The notes: generated by a model from the letters alone, not told the origin. Shown: positions 1 through 8,001, counted from the first letter of the stretch. The stretch: DNA of 64,000 nucleotides from Microbacterium proteolyticum (GCF_030818075.1 NZ_JAUSZZ010000001.1:558001-622000), one strand, 5' to 3'. Numbers and translations: made by a program.

Positions 1-37
1 AGAAAAGGGGGTGATGCGGCAGGGTGATGCCGCGGGT

Positions 38-67
38 GACGGGGACCGGCGTGAGCCGGTCCCCGTC
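38..67 (-). terminator. Hairpin terminator after the ParB-like gene
   Basis: A perfect 13-bp inverted repeat (38-50 with 55-67) closed by a GTGA loop lies 8 bases beyond the stop codon of the ParB-like gene. A second, smaller hairpin (GCGGCA/TGCCGC, 16-33) follows it. There is no clear T-run, as is common in high-GC actinobacteria, so termination is inferred from position and stem strength. Confidence 0.6.
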
Positions 68-74
68 CGGTTGG

Positions 75-1472
75 TCAGGCGAGGCCCGCGGCTTCGGCGG
101 GGGTGGTGTCGCCGGTGACGATCTGCTCGACCGGGGAGAGGGTGTATCCCCACGCGGCGAGCTGGCGGAACAGCGCGGCGGCGCGCTCGTCGCCGCGTCG
201 CCACGATTCCTTACTGGTGTTGGACTCAGCCCCGGCGAGAACGACCGCCAGGGCCACCAGGCGGGCCTTGCCGGGGTTGGCCTCCACCAGCGCGGCCAGG
301 GCGTCGGTGCGGAAACCGGAGGGCCGCTCGACGCCCAGGAACGTGTGCGCGAGGTCATTGCCGCCCGACATCGCGGACGACACCGAGAACCGGTGAGCGG
401 TCAGGCCCAGCGCGATCACCCGGTCAGCGTCCTTCGGCAGCGTCTTGCGAGACAGGAACGTCGCGATCCATTCGCGGCGCACCGTCTCAGCGGCGTTCCA
501 CGCCTTGTTGTTGGCGATGAGCGCCTTGCGCTCGGCGGAGCGCTCCACGCGCTCTTCCTCGATCTGCTCCGCGGTCAGCGGCTCGGCGGGCACGTCGCTG
601 GGGTAGGCGAAGACGAAACCGGCCCCGGTGGGGTCCTGCACGAGGTACGTCGCATTGATTTCGCCGTAGTAGTTCACCTCGATCAGCACCCCGCGCGCCG
701 GGACGGCGGCGATGTGCTGGGCGGTGACCTGCTCGCCCTCCGCGGTGCGGAGCTTGCGAAGGATCACCCACGAGCTTTCCTCCCCGTACGCCTCGCCACG
801 GGTGAGCACCTGAAACCCGTTGTCGATGTGTTCCTGCTCGACGGCGGCGAGGTTGGCCTTTTCCGCGGCGTCGTCGCGGAGGCTCTGCGCGGTGTGCTCG
901 AACTGGGTCGGGTCGGTGGTGGCGACCTCGATCAGGTGCGCACGGGCGTCGGCGTCGTCCTCGAACTCCAACAGCACCGCGGCCTGGTCGAGCGTCAGCG
1001 CGTGCTCGTGGAGAGCGGACGTGACCGTGGCGGACTCCGCGACGGCGAGCCCCTTCTTCACCGCGTCGGTCTTGGTGCCGGTGCGCTTGGCGGTCTGCGC
1101 GGCGCTGATGCCCTCAAACGCCAGCTGCGCCCACGCGGCGGTGCGATCCGCGGTGCTGAGGTCGGCGCGCTGGTCGTTCTCGATGATCTGCTGAATGATC
1201 CGGTCCGCGGTGGTGTCGTCGCCCTCCACCACGTAGACGGGGACGGTAGGCACCTCGGCCTCGCGGGCTGCGAGGGTGCGGCGCTGACCAGCGCGGACGA
1301 TGACGTTTCCGTGCTCGTCGCGGCGGGCGAGAATCGGGGTGATGACGCCGTTCTCGCGGATCGACGCGATGAAATCCTTCGTCACGGGAGCGCTGGTGCG
1401 CACGTTCGCCTCGATGACGAGGGTGGTCGGGTCGATGTGCTCGATGGTCCCGGTTCCGGTGGTGATGCTCAC
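75..1472 (-). CDS. ParB/RepB/Spo0J-family partition-like protein
   Basis: 465 residues starting at GTG, with a good Shine-Dalgarno (GGAG) 8 bases upstream. The N-terminal part (about residues 10-110) has the ParB nuclease-like fold signature: an ENGVITPILARR stretch, then RAGQRR and RTLAA, corresponding to the ParB box II region that binds and hydrolyses CTP in true ParB proteins. Residues about 105-190 look like the helix-turn-helix central domain, including QIIENDQRADL and a KRTG/AVKKGLAVAES helix pair. The long C-terminus (about 200-465) is charged and has no family I recognise. No ParA gene is visible. Such stand-alone ParB-like proteins are typical of actinobacterial plasmids and integrated conjugative elements, so partition, plasmid replication control or transcriptional regulation are all possible. 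The neighbouring SSB and lower-GC repeat protein support a mobile-element setting. Confidence 0.8.
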   Translation of the reverse strand: MSITTGTGTIEHIDPTTLVIEANVRTSAPVTKDFIASIRENGVITPILARRDEHGNVIVRAGQRRTLAAREAEVPTVPVYVVEGDDTTADRIIQQIIENDQRADLSTADRTAAWAQLAFEGISAAQTAKRTGTKTDAVKKGLAVAESATVTSALHEHALTLDQAAVLLEFEDDADARAHLIEVATTDPTQFEHTAQSLRDDAAEKANLAAVEQEHIDNGFQVLTRGEAYGEESSWVILRKLRTAEGEQVTAQHIAAVPARGVLIEVNYYGEINATYLVQDPTGAGFVFAYPSDVPAEPLTAEQIEEERVERSAERKALIANNKAWNAAETVRREWIATFLSRKTLPKDADRVIALGLTAHRFSVSSAMSGGNDLAHTFLGVERPSGFRTDALAALVEANPGKARLVALAVVLAGAESNTSKESWRRGDERAAALFRQLAAWGYTLSPVEQIVTGDTTPAEAAGLA

Positions 1473-1618
1473 GATGGTTTCTCCTTGATCGGTGTGCGAT
1501 CATGAAGGCGACGGGTCCCGTGGTACTTCCATTACTACGGGGCTTTTGTCGTCTTCCAGATCGTTTTTCTTTGCCTCTCCGGCGAGTGAAAACCAACTGA
1601 GCGGAGGCGGCGGAGTGA

Positions 1619-1669
1619 CGTCTTTCTCGGGCGAAATAAGGGAGCTTGCGACCGCGTCCGAGAAAGACG
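1619..1669. repeat. 12-bp perfect inverted repeat upstream of parB-like gene
   Basis: The arms 1619-1630 and 1658-1669 (core TCTTTCTCGG / CCGAGAAAGA) are perfectly complementary. Three more bases inside can pair if one G-T pair is allowed, giving a stem of about 15 with a loop of about 20 nt. It lies about 150 bp upstream of the ParB start codon. It could be a ParB binding site (parS-like), an operator, or a structured RNA element. The sequence does not match the canonical chromosomal parS. Confidence 0.5.
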
Positions 1670-1819
1670 GCACGTAGCCGATGGAGCGAAGTAGGTTGAA
1701 ACCGCGGAGAGGTGAAGAAAACGGGGAAACCGGGCCGCGTAGCGGCTCGCTCCGGCGGTGCTCCGTCACCGCTGCGCGGGCGGAGCTCGCGCCCCGCCGC
1801 AGGCGGAACACCGGGGAGC

Positions 1820-1838
1820 GTGAGGGAACGCCCCTCAC
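1820..1838. repeat. Small hairpin GTGAGGG/CCCTCAC
   Basis: A perfect 7-bp inverted repeat with a 5-nt loop (AACGC) lies about 75 bp upstream of the repeat-protein start. It may be a regulatory dyad or part of a leader structure for the downstream gene. Nothing further can be supported from sequence. Confidence 0.35.
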
Positions 1839-1914
1839 CGGCCGGCCTCGGCCGGACCACGCCCCTCCCCCGCGAAACTGCCGGCGTCGTCGGGCGACGA
1901 ACTGATAGCCGTTC

Positions 1915-3114
1915 GTGCCCCACAATCGTGCTGTGGACCCCGACCAGCGCAGCAACGCCAAGAGCCCGAACGGCACGGTCACGAGAGTGCGGTGGTGGCG
2001 TCGGTTTGGCACGCTCGTCACCGCTGGTGTGGTTCTCTACGTCATCGTCGGCGGCGTCCTCCTCCTGAAGGTTCCTGACCGCCTGCTGGCGAACTGGTTC
2101 CCCGACCTCACTTCACAAGAACGTGCCGCATTCCTCGGCCCGGCAACGACTGCCGTGCTGTTCGCGCTCGGCGGGACCATCGCACTCGTCGGCGTCGGCC
2201 TCAGCCTCTCCCGCCACCGTCAGGAGCTCGAGGCGGCGGCACGCGATCGGGAACGGCTTCACGACGACAGGGAACGGGAGCAAGCGCGGCGCGACGAGGT
2301 CGACGCGCAACGGCGCATCGAGACAGAGAGAGCATTGCGGGAACGGTTCGTCACGACCGTCAAGCTCCTCAGCGACACCGCACCCGTCAACCGTCAGGCC
2401 GCCCTCTTTGCCCTAGGCGCCCTCGCAGACGACTGGGATGCGTTCGGGAAATCCGACGAGGTGCAGGTGTGCATCGAGGTCCTCACCGGCTACCTCCGCG
2501 CGCCCCGCTCGGACGAGATGCTCGGTCCACTCAGCGAGGAAGAACACGACCAGCTAGACCCCTCCGAGCGTCGCGAAGCTCAACGCACAACTCCGCAGGA
2601 AGTCTCCGTCAAACAAGCCGGCTACGCCGTCATCCGCACACATCTCCGGGAAGATGGGCCAGCCCGCTGGCACAACCGCGTCCTCAATCTCGCCGGTGCG
2701 CACATCGACTTCACCGTGGACCTCAGCTTGACGACTATCGCCAACGGCGGAGCCGTGATTCTTGCCGAAGCGAAAATCACCAACCGCGGGGCCGTATACC
2801 TCTCCGGCGCAACCATCACCGATCGCGGGTCCGTGAACCTCACCGGCGCGACCATAACCAACGGCGGGTACGTGCTCCTCGCCAGCGCGACCATCACTAA
2901 CCGCGGGTCCGTGAGCCTCGACTTCGCGAGTGTCACCAACGGCGGGGTCGTAAACGTCGACAACACGACAATCACCAATAGCGGGACCATTAATTTCTCC
3001 GACGCCACCATCACCGACCGCGGGTACGCGAACCTAGACTTCGCAAAAGTCACCAACGGCGGGTGGGTGACTCGCCCAGACGGGACGCGCCGCCCTCCCA
3101 TAAAGCCCCGTTGA
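1915..3114 (+). CDS. Two-TM, coiled-coil protein with nine 13-residue solenoid repeats
   Basis: 399 residues from a GTG start; a second GTG at 1933 is an equally plausible start. Architecture: two hydrophobic segments (about residues 32-54 and 72-97), a charged coiled coil (about 100-145, rich in RERE/EQARR), a compact helical domain with RFVTTVKLLSD and RQAALFALGALADDW (about 146-240), and then nine repeats of 13 residues (consensus LxxATITNRGxVN) to residue about 386. The front half closely resembles the membrane-anchored N-terminal module of actinobacterial pentapeptide-repeat proteins, but the repeat period here is 13, not 5. The repeats probably form a beta-solenoid, cytoplasmic or external depending on topology. 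AT content is higher than in neighbouring genes (ATTAATTTC, ACGACTATC), which suggests transfer. Function unknown. Confidence 0.75.
   Translation: MPHNRAVDPDQRSNAKSPNGTVTRVRWWRRFGTLVTAGVVLYVIVGGVLLLKVPDRLLANWFPDLTSQERAAFLGPATTAVLFALGGTIALVGVGLSLSRHRQELEAAARDRERLHDDREREQARRDEVDAQRRIETERALRERFVTTVKLLSDTAPVNRQAALFALGALADDWDAFGKSDEVQVCIEVLTGYLRAPRSDEMLGPLSEEEHDQLDPSERREAQRTTPQEVSVKQAGYAVIRTHLREDGPARWHNRVLNLAGAHIDFTVDLSLTTIANGGAVILAEAKITNRGAVYLSGATITDRGSVNLTGATITNGGYVLLASATITNRGSVSLDFASVTNGGVVNVDNTTITNSGTINFSDATITDRGYANLDFAKVTNGGWVTRPDGTRRPPIKPR
2722..3072 (+). repeat. Nine tandem 39-bp units encoding 13-residue repeats
   Basis: The units start at 2722, 2761, 2800, 2839, 2878, 2917, 2956, 2995 and 3034, all exactly 39 bp. 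Each encodes the pattern hydrophobic-x-x-A/T-T/K-I/V-T-N/D-R/G-G-x-V-x. Several neighbouring units are close to identical at DNA level (for example 2800, 2839 and 2878), which indicates recent unit duplication and potential for copy-number change. Confidence 0.9.
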
Positions 3115-3129
3115 TTACGTGCGTGGTTG

Positions 3130-3507
3130 CTACTCAGCCGCGGCGCCGCCGCGCGGCGCGCGCGGGGAGCGGGTGACGACGGCGGTCGCGCGGGAGAGGT
3201 CTGAGCCGATTGCGTCGGCTTCGAGGACGCGGCCGTGGCGGCGGTCGTCGCCTTCGCCCCATGCGACTGTGCGCTCGTGGCCGACGACGATTACCGCGTC
3301 ACCCTTGTGCAGCGACGCGAGCACGTGTTCGCCCAGTTCGAACTTTGCTTCCACGAAATGCGTCGTCGGGGCCTCGTGCGGGGTCCACTCCCCCGCGCGG
3401 TACTCGCCGGTGTTCTCGATCACGCGCAGCTTCACGATCTGCACGCGACCCGCCTGCACGGCCTCGGGGTCGACCGCGAGGTTGCCGGTGATGGTCCTGG
3501 TGCTCAT
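3130..3507 (-). CDS. ssb: Single-stranded DNA-binding protein, mobile-element type
   Basis: 125 residues. An OB-fold SSB pattern runs from the start: MSTRTITGNLAVDPE, then VKLRVIENTGEYRAGEW, FVEAKFELGEHVLASLHKGD and VIVVGHERTVAW. The tail is short and rich in R, P, G and A, and lacks the acidic DDDIPF-type end that chromosomal SSBs use to recruit partners, which fits an accessory SSB carried by a plasmid or integrative element. It would protect ssDNA produced during element transfer or replication. It is co-oriented with the ParB-like gene but separated from it by the oppositely oriented repeat protein. Convergent stop codons (3114 and 3130) leave only 15 bp between it and that gene. Confidence 0.85.
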   Translation of the reverse strand: MSTRTITGNLAVDPEAVQAGRVQIVKLRVIENTGEYRAGEWTPHEAPTTHFVEAKFELGEHVLASLHKGDAVIVVGHERTVAWGEGDDRRHGRVLEADAIGSDLSRATAVVTRSPRAPRGGAAAE

Positions 3508-3656
3508 CTGTCGTCTCCTGCTCGTGCGGTTCGTTCTCCCCGTCGACGCCGACGGGATGCCGGTCCTCGGATCGGCCTCGGGGGTTGGCGCAGCGTCATC
3601 CTCAGGAACGCTCAGACCCAGATGTTCATGGTCGCCATCCTCGAAGTCTCAACAAG

Positions 3657-3673
3657 ATGACAAACCTTGTCAT
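3657..3673. promoter_or_regulatory. Palindrome ATGACAA-N3-TTGTCAT, operator-like
   Basis: A perfect 7+7 bp inverted repeat with a 3-bp centre lies 150 bp upstream of the SSB start codon and 28 bp beyond the end of the VanZ-like gene, in a locally AT-rich patch. TetR- and MarR-type operators have this kind of symmetry. It lies near the inferred mobile-element edge, so it could also be part of an attachment or promoter region. No cognate regulator is visible in the window. Confidence 0.4.
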
Positions 3674-3701
3674 TCGCCTCTCCGCGCCGCGCATTCTCGA
3701 T

Positions 3702-4793
3702 TCAACGACCCACATGATCACGGTCGACCGTCGGGCTCACCACGCCCGCCCGGTCGTCGACGAGTCGGCGACGGCCCAGCCATCCGGTGAGTCCCCGGCC
3801 GTCGCGCCAGACGAAGAGCAGAGCGACGGTGGCGAGTCCGAGCGCGAACGCCGAGAGCGACCACGGCGCCGGCAGAGCGCTGAGCACGGTGAACGCCCCG
3901 GCACCCGTGACGAAACGCAGCGGCCGTGCCGCCCACCGCGGCAGCACGCCGTCGGTGAAGCGCACGCGCGTCGCGAGGTCGCCGATCGAGCGACCCGTCG
4001 CGAGCACCACGACCAGCCAGAGCCCCGCCGAGACGACGGTGCCGGCGAGGGAGGCGACCTCGTCGGTCGAGAAGGTCGCCGACTCCCCGAGGGTGAGGCT
4101 GATCGCCGCCTGCACCACGACCGACACCGCGAAGCCGACGAGCCCGACGCCCACGACGTCGCACACGATGCCCAGCACACGACGGCGACGGGTCACCGGG
4201 CGCGGGGTCTCGGCATCCGGAGCCTTCCTCGCCCCGCGATGCTGCGCCGGCACGGCGAACGCCACGAGCGAGCCGAGCAGCGCCCCCGAGGTGTTGGCGA
4301 TGAGGTCGTCGACGTCGAAGACGCGATATGCGCACGGGAAGATCCCCCACACCCCGGTGAGCTGGGTCGTCTCGATGATGGCCGAGATCCCCAGTCCGGC
4401 GAGTCCTGCGATCAGGATGCCGCGCCCCCCGAGCACCCGGAGGAAGAAGCCGAGCGGGAGGAAGAGCAGCACGTTCAAAGCGACCTGCAGCACGACGGGA
4501 TCGGTCAGGTAGCGGCCCGAGACCGCGACGGCGGCGCGGATATCGTCGACGAACTCGAACGGGCGGAGGTTCACGCCGCGGCAGCGGAAGTCGTCGGTCT
4601 CGGGCATCGGGACGAGCGTGTACGTCCAGATCGCCCAGAAGTACACCGCGGCGCCCGCCCACAGCGCGGTGCGCGCGAGAGTCAGCCCGCCGCGACGGCG
4701 GTAGCTGATCGCCACGAAGGGCACGAAGGCGAGCACCGCCACGACGGCGCCGGCCAGCACCGCGAGAACGCCCGATCCCAGGATGTCATTCAC
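3702..4793 (-). CDS. VanZ-like / RDD-domain membrane protein
   Basis: 363 residues with about eight membrane segments. The N-terminal half matches the VanZ-like family: a WTYTLVPMP motif after the second helix, LNVLLFLPLGFFLR, ISAIIETTQL and the DVDDLIANTSGALLG motif. The C-terminal half (about residues 205-330) looks like an RDD domain, with GRSIGDLATRVRF. VanZ relatives are linked to glycopeptide tolerance or phospholipid/envelope processes, but most actinobacterial members have no assigned role, so the name is structural only. The GTG start at 4793 is preceded, with 6 nt between, by a TATGCT -10 box, so the transcript is probably leaderless. The next gene is divergent, 47 bp away. Confidence 0.8.
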   Translation of the reverse strand: MNDILGSGVLAVLAGAVVAVLAFVPFVAISYRRRGGLTLARTALWAGAAVYFWAIWTYTLVPMPETDDFRCRGVNLRPFEFVDDIRAAVAVSGRYLTDPVVLQVALNVLLFLPLGFFLRVLGGRGILIAGLAGLGISAIIETTQLTGVWGIFPCAYRVFDVDDLIANTSGALLGSLVAFAVPAQHRGARKAPDAETPRPVTRRRRVLGIVCDVVGVGLVGFAVSVVVQAAISLTLGESATFSTDEVASLAGTVVSAGLWLVVVLATGRSIGDLATRVRFTDGVLPRWAARPLRFVTGAGAFTVLSALPAPWSLSAFALGLATVALLFVWRDGRGLTGWLGRRRLVDDRAGVVSPTVDRDHVGR

Positions 4794-4799
4794 GTCGCG

Positions 4800-4805
4800 A
4801 GCATA
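4800..4805 (-). promoter_or_regulatory. -10 box TATGCT for a leaderless transcript
   Basis: TATGCT read on the minus strand ends 6 nt before the GTG start at 4793. This spacing puts the expected transcription start on or next to the start codon. No good -35 box is seen 17 bp further upstream. Confidence 0.5.
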
Positions 4806-4840
4806 GGGAAAACCCCCGCGTCGCGCGGGAGACTGGGGGA

Positions 4841-5701
4841 ATGACCCGCGCCGAGCATCTCCGAGACGAGATCGGTGCCCGCATCGACGACACCGGTTTC
4901 ACCGCGCATGGCCTGCACGTGCGGGTCGGCGACGACGTCGCGACACGGCGGTGGACCCCCGATTCGCGCGAAGAGATCCATTCCGTCTGCAAGGCGATCG
5001 CTGTGCTCGCCGTGGGCATCGCGGCGGATGAGGGGCTGGTGACGTTCGACACCCCGGTGAGCGAACTGCTGCCCACCGCCGCCGCCGCGACCCTATGGCA
5101 GCTGCTGACGATGACGAGCGGCATCGACTTCGCGTATTCAGAGACGATGATGACGGACTGGCCCGACCTCGCCGCCGAATTCCTGTCCCGTCCGTCGCGC
5201 GGTCGGGTCTTCCAGTACTCCAACGCGAGCACCTACACCGCGATGCACGCCCTCGCTCAGCGCACGGGCGACGTCGAGGCGTACCTGCGCACGCGCCTGT
5301 TCGCGCCCCTCGGCCTCGCAGACATCACCTGGCGCCGCTGCCCGCACGGCCGCGTGCTCGGCGGCGAGGGCATCGCCCTGCGCACCGACGAGATGGCGCG
5401 GCTGGGCCTGCTCCTCCGTGACCGCGGGATCTTCGACGCACGACGCCTCGTCTCGGCCGGAATCGTGGATGCCATGCACGCGGACTGGGTGACCACGGGC
5501 AGCGACGCGGACGGTTACCGCCGCTACGCCCTCGCGGGATGGGAGGGACCCGGTGACGCCTGGCGGCTGCACGGCGCGCACGGCCAGCTCGTCATCTTCG
5601 CCGGCGACGCCGTCGTCACCGTCAGCGCCTCCGACCACGGCGGCGCCGATGCCCTCGCCGCCTTCGTCGCGGCCTGTGCGAGTCACTCCTGCGGGTCGTA
5701 G
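4841..5701 (+). CDS. Serine hydrolase of the beta-lactamase/class C family
   Basis: 286 residues, a short member of the penicillin-binding-protein-like serine hydrolases. Ser48-Val-Cys-Lys51 is the SxxK nucleophile motif and Tyr126-Ser-Asn128 the YxN motif; an HGAHG stretch near residue 246 stands where KTG-like residues usually lie. MTSGIDF after the first motif is also typical of the family. There is no signal peptide, so it is probably cytoplasmic, acting as an esterase, amidase or peptidase of unknown substrate rather than as a resistance beta-lactamase. ATG follows closely on a GGGGGA stretch, which is too near for a standard ribosome site. It is divergent from the VanZ-like gene. Confidence 0.8.
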   Translation: MTRAEHLRDEIGARIDDTGFTAHGLHVRVGDDVATRRWTPDSREEIHSVCKAIAVLAVGIAADEGLVTFDTPVSELLPTAAAATLWQLLTMTSGIDFAYSETMMTDWPDLAAEFLSRPSRGRVFQYSNASTYTAMHALAQRTGDVEAYLRTRLFAPLGLADITWRRCPHGRVLGGEGIALRTDEMARLGLLLRDRGIFDARRLVSAGIVDAMHADWVTTGSDADGYRRYALAGWEGPGDAWRLHGAHGQLVIFAGDAVVTVSASDHGGADALAAFVAACASHSCGS

Positions 5702-5847
5702 TCGTACCGGGTAGCCGGGATGCCGCATCGTTCGCGGATGCGACGGGCGACGGCGACGGATCGTTGCGGAGGAGATGCCGCGGAGACAGGGGCTTCATTC
5801 CGCCTCTGCCGACGAGCGACCAGACGGTGAACGCCGAGCGCGCCGGA

Positions 5848-5876
5848 TTGCGCAGAACCCCCAGTACGCGTAATGT
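5848..5876 (+). promoter_or_regulatory. Promoter of the KimA-like permease
   Basis: TTGCGC (5848-5853), a 17-bp spacer and TAATGT (5871-5876) form a well-spaced sigma-70-type promoter. The GTG at 5885 is 8 nt after the -10 box, so the transcript would start on or beside that codon. I looked for a c-di-AMP riboswitch here and did not find its conserved core. Confidence 0.6.
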
Positions 5877-5884
5877 CGCGCGCC

Positions 5885-7966
5885 GTGACTGACGAAAGTC
5901 GCGTTGACGGCGAAGAGACGCCGATCGCGAAACGCATCCTGATCGGCGAGCCCCTCACGTCGGAAAAGCTCGACGAGCAGCTGCTGCCCAAGAAGATGGC
6001 GCTGCCCATCTTCGCCTCCGACGCCCTCTCCTCCGTGGCCTATGCGCCGCAGGAGCTGCTGATGATCCTCCTCATCGGCGGAACGGCCCTGCTGACCCTC
6101 AGCCCGTGGGTCGCGATCGCGGTCGTCGTGCTGCTGGTCGTGGTGGTGCTCAGCTACCGCCAGCTCATCAAGGCCTACCCCTCGGGCGGCGGCGACTACG
6201 AGGTCGCGAGCAAGAACCTCGGCGAGATCCCCGGCGTCGTCGTGGCGGCGGCCCTGCTGGTCGACTACGTGCTCACGGTGGCCGTGTCGGTGGCATCCGG
6301 TGTCGACAACATCATCTCGGCGCTGCCGGAATTGAACCCGTTCCGCGTCGAGATCGCCGTCGGGTTCGTCATCCTCATCGTCATCGTCAACCTCCGCGGC
6401 GTGCGCGAGGCGTCGAGCGTCTTCGCGATTCCGACCTACCTCTTCATCGGCTCGGTCGCGGTCATGATCGTCGTGGGCCTGGCGCGCACGCTGGCGGGCG
6501 ACGCCCCCGTCGCCTCCAGCGCGCAGTACGCCGTGGAGGCGGAGTCGCTCACGCAAGCGGCCCTCATCCTGCTCGTGCTCCGCGCGTTCTCGAGCGGCTG
6601 TTCGGCCCTGACGGGTGTGGAGGCCGTGTCGAACGGCGTCCCCGCGTTCCGGATGCCGAAGATCCGCAACGCTCAGACCACGCTCACGCTCATGGGCGGC
6701 ATCGCCATCCTGCTGTTCGCCGGTCTGACCGCCCTCGCCCTGATCGCGAACGTGCACTACGCCGAGAACCCCTGCCATCTCATCGGCTTCGACTGCGCCA
6801 ACAACCCGCAGCCGAGCCTGATGGCCCAGGTCGCCGCCGCGACCTTCGGTGCGGGCAGCATCTTTTTCTTCATCATCCAGGCCGCCACCGCGTGCGTGCT
6901 GCTGCTGGCGGCCAACACTGCGTTCAACGGCTTCCCGCTGCTGGGATCGGTGCTCGCCCGCGACGGCTACGCCCCGAAGGCGCTCAACACCCGCGGCGAC
7001 CGCCTCGTGTACTCCAACGGCATGATCATCCTCGGCATCGTCGCCATCGGCGTGCTGATCGTCTACCAGGCCAACCTGACGACCCTGATCCAGCTGTACA
7101 TCATCGGCGTGTTCGTCTCGTTCTCACTCGGCCAGCTCGGCATGGTCCGGCACTGGCGCCGCGTGCTGCGAGGGCTGCGCGACCTGCCCCCCGAGGCGGC
7201 CAAGCAGCAGTCGGCGGCCTACGAGCGGCGCTCGGCCATCTCGGGCCTGTGGATCAACTCGGTCGGCGCGGCCATGACCGTGCTCGTGCTGCTGATCGTC
7301 ACGATCACGAAGTTCACGCACGGTGCGTGGCTGGTCTTCATCGCCATCCCCATCCTCGCCACGCTGATGGTCGGGGTGAATCGCTACTACCGCGACGTCG
7401 AGCACGAGATCCGGATGGATGACACCGTGCACTTCGGGTCGTCGGGCGACGTCGCCATCGTTTTGGTCAACCGCCTGCAGAAGCCCGTCATGAAGGCGAT
7501 CGACTACGCCCTCGCCGCCAAGCACGACAAGACGCTCGCGGTGCACGTGGCGATCACCGACGAGGATGCCGCGAAGCTGCAGCGGGAGTGGGCCGAGCAC
7601 GACATCCCGGTGCCGCTGGTGATCATCGAGTCGCCGTACCGCACGTACACATCGCCGGTGTCGACGTTCATCAAGCGGTACCGCGAGAAGAACGGTTCGG
7701 CCGTGGTGACGGTCTACCTGCCGCAGTTCATCGTGGGCCACTGGTGGGAGTCGATCCTCCACAACCGCCGCTCGCGCCGACTCGCGCAGCAGCTCATGCT
7801 CGTGCACGGCGTCTCGATCACGCTCGTGCCGTGGCTGCTCGACTCGTCGGAGCTCATCTACGGCCGCCGCTCGCGCCCCCTCCCGGGTCAGTCCCGCAGC
7901 GGACGCCCCGTCGCCGCGGCCCCCGCGCCCCGCGCGAAGAAGACCCCGTCCGGCTCGGCATCCTGA
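5885..7966 (+). CDS. KimA/YdaO-like potassium-type APC-superfamily permease
   Basis: 693 residues from GTG at 5885; an in-frame ATG at 5873 exists but overlaps the -10 box TAATGT, so the leaderless GTG is preferred. About twelve membrane helices occupy residues 40-470, followed by a soluble C-terminal domain of about 180 residues. Family marks: MALPIFASDALSSVAYAPQE in helix 1, YPSGGGDYEVASKNLG in helix 3, SGCSALTGVEAVSNGVPAF in helix 6. These fit the KimA-type K+/H+ symporters of the APC superfamily, which in Firmicutes are under c-di-AMP control. The basic Pro/Ala-rich tail is likely unstructured. Together with the kdp locus 1 kb away it suggests a K+-homeostasis neighbourhood. An amino-acid permease role cannot be excluded. 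Confidence 0.8.
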   Translation: MTDESRVDGEETPIAKRILIGEPLTSEKLDEQLLPKKMALPIFASDALSSVAYAPQELLMILLIGGTALLTLSPWVAIAVVVLLVVVVLSYRQLIKAYPSGGGDYEVASKNLGEIPGVVVAAALLVDYVLTVAVSVASGVDNIISALPELNPFRVEIAVGFVILIVIVNLRGVREASSVFAIPTYLFIGSVAVMIVVGLARTLAGDAPVASSAQYAVEAESLTQAALILLVLRAFSSGCSALTGVEAVSNGVPAFRMPKIRNAQTTLTLMGGIAILLFAGLTALALIANVHYAENPCHLIGFDCANNPQPSLMAQVAAATFGAGSIFFFIIQAATACVLLLAANTAFNGFPLLGSVLARDGYAPKALNTRGDRLVYSNGMIILGIVAIGVLIVYQANLTTLIQLYIIGVFVSFSLGQLGMVRHWRRVLRGLRDLPPEAAKQQSAAYERRSAISGLWINSVGAAMTVLVLLIVTITKFTHGAWLVFIAIPILATLMVGVNRYYRDVEHEIRMDDTVHFGSSGDVAIVLVNRLQKPVMKAIDYALAAKHDKTLAVHVAITDEDAAKLQREWAEHDIPVPLVIIESPYRTYTSPVSTFIKRYREKNGSAVVTVYLPQFIVGHWWESILHNRRSRRLAQQLMLVHGVSITLVPWLLDSSELIYGRRSRPLPGQSRSGRPVAAAPAPRAKKTPSGSAS

Positions 7967-7976
7967 GCCCCTCCGG

Positions 7977-8001
7977 CGCCCCCGCCCTCGTGGTGGGGGC
8001 G
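7977..8001. terminator. Hairpin between convergent permease and arfB genes
   Basis: CGCCCCC (7977-7983) pairs with GGGGGCG (7995-8001), with a few further inner pairs. It starts 10 bp after the permease stop and lies between convergent genes, so it may act as a terminator in the forward direction and possibly both. Confidence 0.5.

Larger units (their letters stand above)
1473..1914. other. 442-bp divergent intergenic region rich in inverted repeats
   Basis: This region separates the leftward ParB-like gene from the rightward repeat protein. It holds the ParB ribosome-binding site next to 1475-1484, the strong inverted repeat at 1619-1669, a GTGAGGG/CCCTCAC hairpin at 1820-1838 and a CCGGCC/GGCCGG repeat around 1839-1856. 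I see no convincing ORF. The density of dyads next to a ParB gene suggests a control region or centromere-like site. Confidence 0.5.

Noticed and set aside
2722..3072. CRISPR or VNTR in non-coding DNA
   Set aside because: The 39-bp units are in frame and encode a regular 13-residue protein repeat.
5702..5872. c-di-AMP (ydaO-type) riboswitch upstream of the KimA-like gene
   Set aside because: The conserved core of that riboswitch was not found, and the predicted transcript is leaderless.
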